Part shown: positions 22,301 to 28,409 of the stretch, piece by piece
Layout: each line of letters opens with the position of its first letter
Numbering within the stretch: the stretch's first letter is position 1
Origin: Phorcus lineatus
Taxonomy: Eukaryota; Mollusca; Gastropoda; Trochida; Trochidae
Reading direction: 5' to 3'
Assembly (NCBI GenBank): GCA_921293015.1
Contig: OV121092.1
Location: 11,538,001-11,602,000 of the forward strand
Length of the DNA stretch: 64,000 nt
Notes under the pieces: model-generated
The model's database searches: none
The model's input: only the letters and a program-made list of their open reading frames with translations
Told to the model about the DNA's origin: nothing
Made by a program: the position numbers and the translations under genes

Positions 22301-24702
22301 TTTTCTCTGCAGTTTGTCTGTACCCATGTTTATATGTGTTTATATTGAAAATGTTTACCTGTAAATGAATTGTCCTGTATTTGTCTTTGTACTCCAAAAA
22401 AAAAAAAAATTTTAAAACAAAAAAACTTTAATCTATCATAAATCAACTTTTGTCCAACTAGCAGTCTAACTCATGAATTAGTTTTAAGTAGAATTGCAGC
22501 CTACTTTCTTAATATTTTACAGCAGTATAAATGACAAGTTGCATGTGTTTACGAGTGACATTAAGATGAAAGAAATCAGATGATCTAATGTAGAGAAAAC
22601 CTACTCTAACGAGTATATGAACATGACATCAAATTACAGATTTAGGATATGGAATTCTTACAATTGGCAACAAACCTCTGTCTTCTTATTGAAGCCGACA
22701 ATTCCAAAGTACTTCTCACCCCTCACTTAAGTTAACATAAATTTACTGGCACAACACTTAATTTCTACATACATGACATAAAAGATGTTTAACTTTATGA
22801 CTTTTAATACAGATTTGTTCAAAGCATATATATACTTATGTATATATAATAAGGAAAAATGAGTGAACCTAAATGAAGATGATATATGTAGCTTATGCAA
22901 TATGTTTCTGAGAGCATCTGTCATGTTTTATATAATAATTAAGAAAGTTTTGAACCAATGACATCCTGGACTGAACTTGAAATGTTGATTAAGAACTATT
23001 TTCAGTAAAAGATCATTTCTCAATATTTGATTTGGTTTGTTACATTAAAAAAATTCAATTCTTCATCAAAATTATCAATTAAAGTAATATTAAAATTTGA
23101 CTCCAAAATTCAGAAGTTACAAAAAAAAGAATCATAATATCTATATGCACATATTTGAATTGAAAAATTAAGTAATAAATGGTGGCCACTCCCATTACAA
23201 CTAACAATGAAATGACTATGAAATAACTACCTCCAACTTTTTATTAAATCTTTGTTCCACGTCACATAAAAATGTAAATGCACGCTATGATTACACACTT
23301 ATGGTTAATCTTGTATCTTTAGCCGTGTGCTTAAGGCTGAAAGAGAATAGGAAACACAACAATGAGGAGGAAGTGAGACTATTGATAAACTTCATATGAT
23401 AATCTCCTTTCTTCACCATACACACTATCACAGTGTATATGAATGAAAGAACACAATCTGTCATTATGCAAAGTTCAGCAGGGTCGCGGTCTAAGTATAG
23501 TATTTGATACACTCTGAATTAATCACAATGAATAAATACTTGACAGAGCAGGACGTCGAAAGGTAAACCAATGAAGTAGAATAATAAAAATGATACTTAA
23601 TTTACATGACTTCACACAAAAGAAATGGATACGGAAACCAGGCTAACCCACTCATTAGCATGTGAGGAAATTAATAATTTCATCACACCATGAGCTCACA
23701 ATAGAAAGGACACTAGAGAAAGAGATAATTTTTTGAGAAACCATTCCCCCTCAAGCCCTCTCCTGAACAGAAAATACAAATTTGGGATACTGACACGAGA
23801 AAAAGCACTAAATAATCAAGATAACAGAGAAGGAAAAACAGCTATTTGATAAATAGATATCTACAGTGTGGGCCGTCCTGTCATAAATTAACTTATTTTC
23901 CTCGTTGATAAGAGAAAGTTATGATTTTCTGTCCTATCCCCATCTCGATAACATCAAGATAAGAAATAAATTATAAAGTAATAAATAAAGTAAGATAATA
24001 ATCATTCCTTATTACCCCTGATAAATTTGTCTGTCAATAAAGTGTTTGCTGTTCAACATGCAAGAAAGAATAAAGGTTTGAATACCTTCACTTGTACAAT
24101 AGCACAAACTAAATTCATAAACCCAATTGTCATTGATTATCCCATGTGACATTGCAACATGTGACGTAGACATATTTTCAAATGGGCAAACCAGATAGAA
24201 CATTTCTTTAATTTTGTACCATAGCAAGTAATATAACACAATAAACACTATCCTCTTTATATTCTTTTTAAATTAAATTCATCTTGATGATTGTTCATGC
24301 TCTACAGCTGTTCAAGAAAACTTAAACAGCAAAATATACATGAACAATATTTTGATTGGATATGTCCGATTTTCATAATAGATAAATGTTTGGAGAGAAG
24401 TGCTTTATATCTTTAACACTTAGACAGATGGTATCATCACATGATATCAATTTTCAGCTTTTTAATAAGTTCCTATAGGAATGTTGATCAGTTGACATGC
24501 TGAAGTAACTTACATTGTTGTAGGGACAGCAGCCAAACTGGTTGGAGTCCTGAGTCGGACAACATGTGTTGCTGACTGGACACTGGGTGTTGTCAGGACA
24601 GGACACGTTCTTGGACAACTGGCTGTGCGGCACAAAGAAGAGAGTGTCGTCAGCGGCCGCCCATCTCACAACACAACATACCAACACAAGCTGCAGCATC
24701 AT
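1504..24702 (-). CDS. GRN: Progranulin-like multi-granulin gene, 20 coding exons, 3' end outside window
   Basis: This gene encodes a secreted, cysteine-rich chain of granulin modules. In animals progranulin is a glycoprotein that is cut into about 6-kDa granulins and acts outside cells and in lysosomes. Twenty exons, all phase 0 with GT-AG borders, join to at least 1373 codons. A signal peptide (about residues 1-17) opens the protein. Each granulin is split by an intron after its CC..CCP half, and the next exon opens with the AVCCSDG or AFCCADG half, which is the usual granulin gene layout. I count 13 complete modules plus half modules, against about 7.5 in the human protein. The order is two divergent modules (exons 1-3), five modules built from a repeated two-exon cassette (exons 4-13), then six more canonical modules. 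Exon 20 ends with an N-half, so at least one more exon lies beyond the left edge. The start ATG follows a good splice acceptor, so a 5' UTR exon lies upstream. Family call is very secure; one-to-one orthology is not tested. Confidence 0.93.
2106..2249 (-). CDS. GRN: Granulin gene exon 19: C-half only
   Basis: 48 codons, [18 protein letters not shown] then CNRGDG and a short spacer. The acceptor (tttacag) is clear. I placed the donor at CAA|GTAATG because it keeps phase 0 into exon 20; other donors are possible. Confidence 0.8.
2334..2394 (-). pseudogene. Decayed granulin C-half exon
   Basis: Behind a possible acceptor (ccgaag), the reverse strand reads [17 protein letters not shown] and CNRQD, then a stop. 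The paired cysteines are broken (CSDC and HFC in place of CCSDG and HCC) and no donor follows. I read it as a dead copy of a neighbouring exon. Confidence 0.7.
2550..2633 (-). pseudogene. Second decayed granulin C-half exon
   Basis: After a gttaag-type acceptor the reverse strand reads [14 protein letters not shown] and then departs from the granulin pattern. Only the HCCP core is intact. It lies between exons 18 and 19, beside the other dead copy. Confidence 0.55.
2829..3062 (-). CDS. GRN: Granulin gene exon 18: C-half plus N-half
   Basis: 78 codons, opening [18 protein letters not shown], with spacer [16 protein letters not shown] and a CPDGSTCC...FGCCPIPK half. Donor AAG|GTAAGC. Confidence 0.93.
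3325..3558 (-). CDS. GRN: Granulin gene exon 17: C-half plus N-half
   Basis: 78 codons read directly from the reverse strand. It opens [14 protein letters not shown] and closes CPDGNTCC...WGCCPLPQ. It shares the [13 protein letters not shown] stretch with exon 16. Acceptor aaacag, donor CAG|GTACGA. Confidence 0.92.
4361..4591 (-). CDS. GRN: Granulin gene exon 16: C-half plus N-half
   Basis: 77 codons, [18 protein letters not shown] through CPDGNTCC and GCCPLPQ. Donor CAA|GTAAGA. Confidence 0.94.
4900..5246 (+). mobile_element. 5'-truncated non-LTR (LINE) retrotransposon 3' end
   Basis: A frame ending at 5068 reads [24 protein letters not shown], the typical last residues of LINE ORF2 proteins (an RxxSFxPxxIRxxNS pattern). 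About 150 bp of 3' UTR follow and the element ends in GGGACAATAAAG and a (TTATC)n tail at 5216-5243. The rest of ORF2 is absent or too decayed to see. Clade not assigned. Confidence 0.65.
5216..5243. repeat. (TTATC)n microsatellite tail
   Basis: About five copies of TTATC form the terminal repeat of the LINE fragment. Confidence 0.85.
5442..5630 (-). mobile_element. SINE fragment (3' part), tRNA-Arg SINE family
   Basis: In reverse orientation this matches the body and (CACCT)n tail of the complete SINE at 54259-54576. The tRNA head is missing. Confidence 0.8.
5929..6059 (-). mobile_element. SINE copy with internal deletion
   Basis: Reverse-strand copy of the same SINE that keeps the tail and the first part of the tRNA head with its A-box region (near 6030-6059). 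The middle is deleted, joining AAAGCCCG directly to the head. Confidence 0.75.
7299..7335. repeat. (TA)n microsatellite
   Basis: About 18 TA dinucleotides in the large intron between granulin exons 15 and 16. Confidence 0.9.
7921..8250. mobile_element. MITE, copy truncated at one end
   Basis: Shares most of its length with 57735-58060 and ends in the same arm (GAGCTA...GGAGAGAAT). The opposite arm is missing here. Confidence 0.7.
8597..8830 (-). CDS. GRN: Granulin gene exon 15: C-half plus N-half
   Basis: 78 codons, [18 protein letters not shown] through CPDGNTCC and GCCPLPQ. Its sequence is close to exon 14. A 4.0-kb intron follows. Confidence 0.94.
8901..8991. mobile_element. Small hairpin MITE
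   Basis: A 27-bp arm at 8901-8927 (TTTTCGAAGCTCTC...) is repeated inverted at 8965-8991 with one mismatch; the loop is about 37 bp. It lies about 70 bp upstream of granulin exon 15. Confidence 0.75.
9327..9560 (-). CDS. GRN: Granulin gene exon 14: C-half plus N-half
   Basis: 78 codons, [18 protein letters not shown] through CPDGNTCC and GCCPLPQ. The spacer carries the [12 protein letters not shown] pattern shared with exons 15-18. Donor CAG|GTAAAT. Confidence 0.94.
10281..10508 (-). CDS. GRN: Granulin gene exon 13: cassette A exon with an intact N-half
   Basis: 76 codons. It opens like the other A exons but keeps a complete N-half (CPEGNTCC...WGCCAISE). It therefore looks like the ancestral form from which the truncated A exons derive. 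Acceptor ccccag, donor GAG|GTACGT. Confidence 0.92.
10984..11211 (-). CDS. GRN: Granulin gene exon 12: cassette B exon, long linker form
   Basis: 76 codons, a linker starting [17 protein letters not shown] with GFLGHRLPG, then CPSGYSCC and RWWCCSYPD. Acceptor gctcag, donor GAT|GTAAGG. Confidence 0.92.
11505..11550 (-). pseudogene. Possible relic of a cassette A exon
   Basis: The reverse strand keeps the order of bases of the [13 protein letters not shown] coding stretch but without open frame or intact cysteines. It sits in the 0.9-kb intron between exons 11 and 12. It is short, so chance similarity cannot be excluded. Confidence 0.35.
12104..12280 (-). CDS. GRN: Granulin gene exon 11: cassette A exon
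   Basis: 59 codons, [14 protein letters not shown], ending in the truncated N-half [12 protein letters not shown]. Acceptor ccccag, donor AAG|GTTTGT. Confidence 0.92.
12503..12730 (-). CDS. GRN: Granulin gene exon 10: cassette B exon, long linker form
   Basis: 76 codons. The linker is five residues longer than in exons 6 and 8 (GFLGNRLPG in place of GLPG). The same longer linker appears in exon 12, so it looks ancestral or defines a subclass. Confidence 0.92.
12911..13087 (-). CDS. GRN: Granulin gene exon 9: cassette A exon
   Basis: 59 codons, the duplicate of exon 7 with the same vestigial N-half ([12 protein letters not shown]). Acceptor ccccag, donor AAG|GTTTGT. Confidence 0.92.
13366..13578 (-). 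CDS. GRN: Granulin gene exon 8: cassette B exon
   Basis: 71 codons, with linker and N-half as in exon 6. Acceptor aatcag, donor GAT|GTAAGG. It is part of the 849-bp tandem duplication. Confidence 0.92.
13760..13936 (-). CDS. GRN: Granulin gene exon 7: cassette A exon
   Basis: 59 codons, [14 protein letters not shown] then a spacer ending [12 protein letters not shown], a truncated N-half with two cysteines. Donor AAG|GTTTGT. It looks identical to exon 9, which lies 849 bp away. Confidence 0.92.
14214..14426 (-). CDS. GRN: Granulin gene exon 6: cassette B exon
   Basis: 71 codons: a linker starting [17 protein letters not shown], then CPSGYSCC and RWWCCSYPD. Acceptor aatcag, donor GAT|GTAAGG. 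It is almost identical to exon 8. Confidence 0.92.
14427..15449. other. Granulin intron between exons 5 and 6
   Basis: About 1 kb with no exon or repeat that I recognise. An open frame at 14711-15085 has no domain and I do not call it a gene. Confidence 0.5.
15450..15629 (-). CDS. GRN: Granulin gene exon 5: cassette A exon (C-half plus vestigial N-half)
   Basis: 60 codons. It opens [14 protein letters not shown] and continues through a serine/valine spacer. It ends just after the first two cysteines of a further N-half (KCDNTHGC), so that N-half has lost its CC..CC part. Acceptor ccccag, donor AAG|GTGCGC, a weaker donor. Confidence 0.9.
15809..17460 (+). mobile_element. Pearl/Helentron-like non-autonomous element, copy 2
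   Basis: Same architecture as the copy at the left edge: palindromic start (near 15815), tandem core, a short GGAC run near 17385-17400, and the same 3' stem-loop (17424-17452). Its array is longer. It sits in the intron between granulin exons 4 and 5, next to exon 4. Confidence 0.78.
15950..17330 (+). repeat. Tandem array of 145-bp units in pearl-like copy 2
   Basis: Landmarks recur at 16086, 16231, 16376, 16521, 16666, 16811 and 16956, then slightly out of step because of a 6-bp loss near 16969. Units from 16231 to 16811 are nearly identical and alternate between two variants (GTTGGCC and GTTGCCC), a sign that a two-unit block was copied. Confidence 0.92.
17543..17755 (-). CDS. GRN: Granulin gene exon 4: cassette B exon (linker plus N-half)
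   Basis: 71 codons. A linker of about 40 residues precedes [14 protein letters not shown] and RWWCCSYPD. The linker differs from the other four B exons at its start but shares the [17 protein letters not shown] part. Acceptor aatcag, donor GAT|GTAAGG. Confidence 0.9.
18228..18663. repeat. 13-bp minisatellite
   Basis: About 435 bp of the unit GAACTGACCATCA and variants, some with an inserted AACAAG or AAGAGA block that gives 19-bp units. Higher-order alternation is visible near 18490-18620. It lies in the intron between granulin exons 3 and 4. Confidence 0.92.
18985..19125 (-). mobile_element. SINE fragment, diverged
   Basis: Diverged reverse-strand copy of the SINE body: the GGTGGTACTG, GCATTGCAGTGAAACCTG and CTAGTAxTATTGCA blocks occur in the expected order. 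Confidence 0.65.
19968..20216 (-). CDS. GRN: Granulin gene exon 3: C-half of granulin 2 plus an orphan N-half
   Basis: 83 codons. It opens [12 protein letters not shown] and ends with a normal N-half (CPNGNTCC...GCCPLPK). The next exon starts with a linker and its own N-half, so this N-half has no partner C-half. Acceptor tctacag, donor AAG|GTTAGT. No partner exon was seen in the 2.2 kb that follows. Confidence 0.92.
20231..20392 (-). mobile_element. SINE fragment next to granulin exon 3
   Basis: Reverse-strand copy of the SINE tail and body (GCGAGGTGATTGGGG, GGGAGAAGGCCCGCAACA, GCGGTGAAACC) starting 15 bp upstream of exon 3. No tRNA head remains. Confidence 0.75.
20393..21738. other. Granulin intron between exons 2 and 3
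   Basis: AT-rich DNA without recognisable coding sequence or repeats beyond the SINE fragment at its edge. Confidence 0.5.
21739..21966 (-). CDS. GRN: Granulin gene exon 2: C-half of granulin 1, N-half of granulin 2
   Basis: 76 codons. It opens [11 protein letters not shown] and closes with a CPSGQSCC...YACC half. The acceptor is tttccag and the donor is GGG|GTAGGT. The spacer between the halves is about 25 residues and lacks cysteine. Confidence 0.92.
21967..24513. other. Granulin intron between exons 1 and 2
   Basis: 2.5 kb of AT-rich sequence. I see no exon, structured repeat or transposon remnant in it. Confidence 0.5.
24514..24702 (-). CDS. GRN: Granulin gene exon 1: signal peptide and N-half of granulin 1
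   Basis: 63 codons. A hydrophobic leader ([17 protein letters not shown]) is followed by a short spacer and a divergent N-half with CPDNTQC and CC..GCCPY spacing. The donor is AAT|GTAAGT. The ATG sits immediately after a cttttccag acceptor, so the 5' UTR is interrupted by an intron. Confidence 0.9.
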
Positions 24703-24729
24703 CTGGAAAAGTAAGACATAAATAGCTTG

Positions 24730-25360
24730 ACAAATGAATCAGTAGTGTAACAAAAGTTGTGTAGAATTTGATCATGTCTATCGCACCAAAATAATACCGT
24801 TACCGTACATAACAATAAATGAATTTCCCCCCAATCAATTTTGCACCTGCTACCAGCCTTTGAGTTCTTTCTACTCTTCCGCACGAGTTTACCAAGCCGT
24901 GTGCATATTATTGTTTGCTTAGATAGGTATCGCACGCCTTATTATGACGTGATGCTTATACTTCCATTGCATGGATTCTTGCTTTGTGTCAGGATCCTCA
25001 TAATGAATCTACGCTCCATCCCCTGTAACCAGACGGGTATGAAAGTATTCGGGATCAGCATTGTAGATGTCCAAGAGCTCATGACTGGTTTCAAACCTCA
25101 GGTGTCGACTTGTGCATTTTGATATGAATTATGATGTACATACTTCCATGAGAAATGCCACCCTCTGAAGATATCTCATCCATCTTTATTCTACGATGGG
25201 ACATGATTAAGCCGTGTCCCGTGCAACCATATCATCTGTAATGGCTTCAACAGGCCTTCCTGACCGTGGGTCATCATCCGAGGAGTTGTGAATCCACTTT
25301 AACTCCGCTGATCATTTTGCGACAGTTGAATATTACGGGGCTTCTTTCCCATACACATTG
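24730..25360 (-). pseudogene. Mariner transposase pseudogene
   Basis: The reverse strand carries broken mariner transposase signatures: DDDPRSGRPVEAITDDMV (helix-turn-helix linker region) near 25225-25290, then LVTGDGA, a stop and IHYEDPDTKQESMQWKYK near 24950-25030. The usual GDETW core, with the first catalytic Asp, is therefore damaged. A TVTVLFWCDRHDQILHNF-like stretch follows near 24745-24800 after a garbled section. There are many frameshifts and stops. It lies just upstream of granulin exon 1. Terminal repeats were not identified. Confidence 0.75.
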
Positions 25361-25499
25361 GTCATACGTTTATGTACATGTATTTCAGGTGTACTCACCC
25401 CTTCTTTCGTGAAAAATTTTGTAAGAGCACAATGCTCAGTTTTAGAACTTTCCAAGATTACAGGAGGGTACCTGTGTTCAACAGGCTGTAAATCTGTTG

Positions 25500-25760
25500 A
25501 TTGGGAAGGGTTGTTAATGTCTGTAAACTGTCAGACGGCCTATCTCCGTCATGACATCAACAAATATGTCTCCAGGGGTGAACTTACCGACTTCCCCTTG
25601 TAATATTAAAGTGGATTCGAGTTTAAAACATCAATTTGTATATAGGGACACGGTAAATATCAAGTAAATGATAGGGAAGGGTTGTGTACGTCTAACTGTC
25701 GTCAGATGGCCATCCCCACAATGATATCAACGATGATGTTTTCAGGGTTGTATCAATACT
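25500..25760. repeat. Imperfect duplicated segment
   Basis: The stretch GGGAAGGGTTG...GTCAGACGGCC...CATCAACA near 25504-25570 recurs, diverged, near 25673-25735, a period of about 170 bp. Origin unknown. Confidence 0.5.
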
Positions 25761-26511
25761 CACTGCTATGAACTAATACATTTTCACTCGTTTATAAGAC
25801 AAAGAAACAGCAAGTGGCCCAGAAAGGTTCAGTTCCAATTATCATTTGCATATGTACTTAGTAAACTGGATAAGTGTTTGCGGGAAATTGCAAAAGCAAT
25901 GCAGCCTTGAAACTGAGGATTGAGGGTGATGATGAAGACATTTGAAAATTTTGGAAAATTTTCATTATCAAATCAAATATAAATACTTTGTCTATAGAAA
26001 CAATTCTAGAGGTGATAGAAATTGTATTCATTGTGGCAGATAAGTATCATCCATTTGTCAGACGGGATCCACTAACTAGTTTTGTTTAACAATAATTAAG
26101 GGTTGGAATTTGCAATGTAAACACACAATACACTGTTAAAATTGGCTAATCTCAGGGTGCTTGAAAATTCAGCCACTGGTGGTAATTATACATTTACAGT
26201 AGCAGGATATTCAGCCCAGGGGCAAAATTGGTAATTACAATATTCAGCAATGTAAGGGTTAAGTTAACAGAACAGATATTATGATTGACTGATACAGTTT
26301 CACAAACAAAAAATATTACATATACGCCTCTAACAGATCATTTTTATTTTAATTGTAGGTTAAAAAAATCTTATGTTACAAATATATGTATAATGTTATT
26401 CAATAGATACAGTTTCTAACACAAAACATATTACATCACCATAAAAAGCCTTAAAAATTAAGTTATATGATAAGAAAGCAGCTAACTTATCAATATACAC
26501 TTTAGCCCTAC

Positions 26512-26600
26512 CTCGTACAGCTTGTTTCACCTCTTCCTGTGTGCATGTGACAAACGTTGTGCTAAGAAAGTTCAATGAGACCTTCTAATGGTCACATGGC
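26512..26600 (-). other. Candidate 5' UTR exon of the granulin gene
   Basis: A splice acceptor directly before the exon 1 ATG demands an upstream non-coding exon. The best donor I see on the reverse strand upstream is GAG|GTAGGG at 26512/26511. The exon start is arbitrary and no TATA box was identified. This is inference only. Confidence 0.2.
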
Positions 26601-26669
26601 CACTTCCTGCATCAAGCACATGACTGAAAGCCGGTGTTGTTTAAACAGCACTTCCTAATCACATCTAAT

Positions 26670-26781
26670 AGGGGAAGTCAATAAGTTCATAGAAGTGAGC
26701 ATTGATACACCCCTGAAGACATCGTTGAAAACCACTGTCTTCTGTTTTCTATCCACTTCTTTGAACTTATTGACTTCCCCT
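26670..26781. repeat. Inverted repeat (hairpin) of about 110 bp
   Basis: AGGGGAAGTCAATAAGTTCA near 26670 is repeated inverted at about 26753-26781, leaving a 50-bp spacer. MITE-like, no coding frame. Confidence 0.7.
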
Positions 26782-27510
26782 CGTACAGTCAACTTCCCAC
26801 CACCAGATATCAATTTGATGATCAGATATTCTTCTCCAGTTTATAGTGTCATGAGGGTTTTTTTGCACAAGCTTTCAAAATTCATTAGTCAAATCTTAAG
26901 TTTTGTGACTAGTTGTTTCAGATCTAATCTATGGTTGGATGTGTTTTTATATTCATGTATTTTTAAGATGTACAAACACACATATCTTTTAAAACTGACT
27001 TGTTACACTTAAATACCTTACTATTTCTGACATAAAAGACTTTAAACCTTATTTTTACATGAGTGCAATGTTTTAGTGTAGATGGTAATGCTGTTACGAG
27101 GCAGTTGACTATCGTGACTAAACGTATCTTATTACATAAAAAGGGATTGTGATAACATACTCTTGATCCAACACTCTTGATTTTTTTATTACGTTATTAT
27201 GCTCAATAAATCTGGGTTTTTTCTAGAACAACAAATGGCATTGTTCTGCAATGCTAATTACAGTTAATCTGATATGCTGATATACGACTGTAAGGTGATA
27301 AATCATCTCAGAAATAATCCAAAATCCTGTAAGTATTTCAATAGTTATTAAAGTGATATATTCCTTCTTTCTTATTCATCACTATAATCCAAAATAATTA
27401 ATCTTGAATGAATGGGAAATACATAAGATGTAGCAATGAAAGTGACACAGGGTATGTTTTATGATTTTTAATGTGGCTTTAGTAAGAGTCAAAATACCTT
27501 ATAACATGAG
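26782..27510. other. Intergenic AT-rich DNA before the BEL array
   Basis: No gene, repeat or promoter recognised. The open frame at 26695-27012 overlaps the hairpin and lacks any domain. Confidence 0.5.
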
Positions 27511-27650
27511 TACAGTGTTACGGTCAAAATACTTGTTGTCCATAATCTTTATTTTTCTAAATTTTTCTTCGTTAAATTTCAAGTTTTTTATTCAACCATA
27601 TTTAATTTAGCTCCTATTTCGCATAAGTGCCCTTGCCACTTTTGATAACT

Positions 27651-27658
27651 CTATAAAG
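27651..27658 (+). promoter_or_regulatory. Putative LTR TATA box
   Basis: CTATAAAG lies about 70 bp before the first ATG of the LTR and about 85 bp before a consensus splice donor. The same motif occurs at about 38051 and 45431 in the other LTRs. Confidence 0.5.
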
Positions 27659-27735
27659 GGAAGTAACTATCATTTTTGGCCACATGTTTGCTTAGAGCAC
27701 AAGAAATTTTAACCTGAAGAATGTCTAAAGTAACG

Positions 27736-28201
27736 GTAAGCATAATTATTATATTTCATCACATTTTATATTGTTAAATTGGTAAAAGTAGCTTCTATTT
27801 GTTTTTCATAAAGGTTAGGGTAACTTTGTGTTAAATTATTGCTTTATTTTGTAAACTTTGTGGCAAGTGGTGAGTTTGTCAAAATTATGGAATTAGGCCT
27901 ATTTATATATATTTGTTAGGCATAAGAATACTCTTTTCTAATTTCTTTTCAAGCAATATATATATATATATATTAGTAGTAATTTATTGTATTTCATGTT
28001 ACTGAAGTAGATATTCCAATATTTTCTAGGCCATGTGCATTTTTCCTTTTTGAATTATTTGTGTAAAGCGCTCATAAAATATCAGTGCAAGTTGCCAGTA
28101 CAGCAATTTGTTTTAATTTATTTAAGTTCATTTTTAGGGTAAATTTGATAACTTTAGGGTTTGGTATATTCAAAACTGATTATGTTTTCTGTTATTTTCA
28201 G
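27736..28201 (+). other. Possible 5' leader intron inside the LTR
   Basis: A donor AACG|GTAAGC at 27735/27736 and a pyrimidine-rich acceptor TGTTATTTTCAG ending at 28201 would remove 466 bp from LTR-driven transcripts. Both sites are conserved in all three LTRs. A short frame starting at 27721 would end just past the junction. Confidence 0.4.
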
Positions 28202-28409
28202 TTAATCTACTGTTAAGAACATATTGAAAGATTTGGAAATAAGATATGAATAATTGAAAAGGATGTTGAAGATTATTGAAGCAGAATATGTTCAATTGTT
28301 GCAAACATTGAATTTATGAAATGGAACTTAGAGATCAGTGAATTTGAAGATTGTTGTGACTTGTAAAAGCTGAAATGGATTTTGAAGTCTTGACATTATA
28401 GTCAAATGG

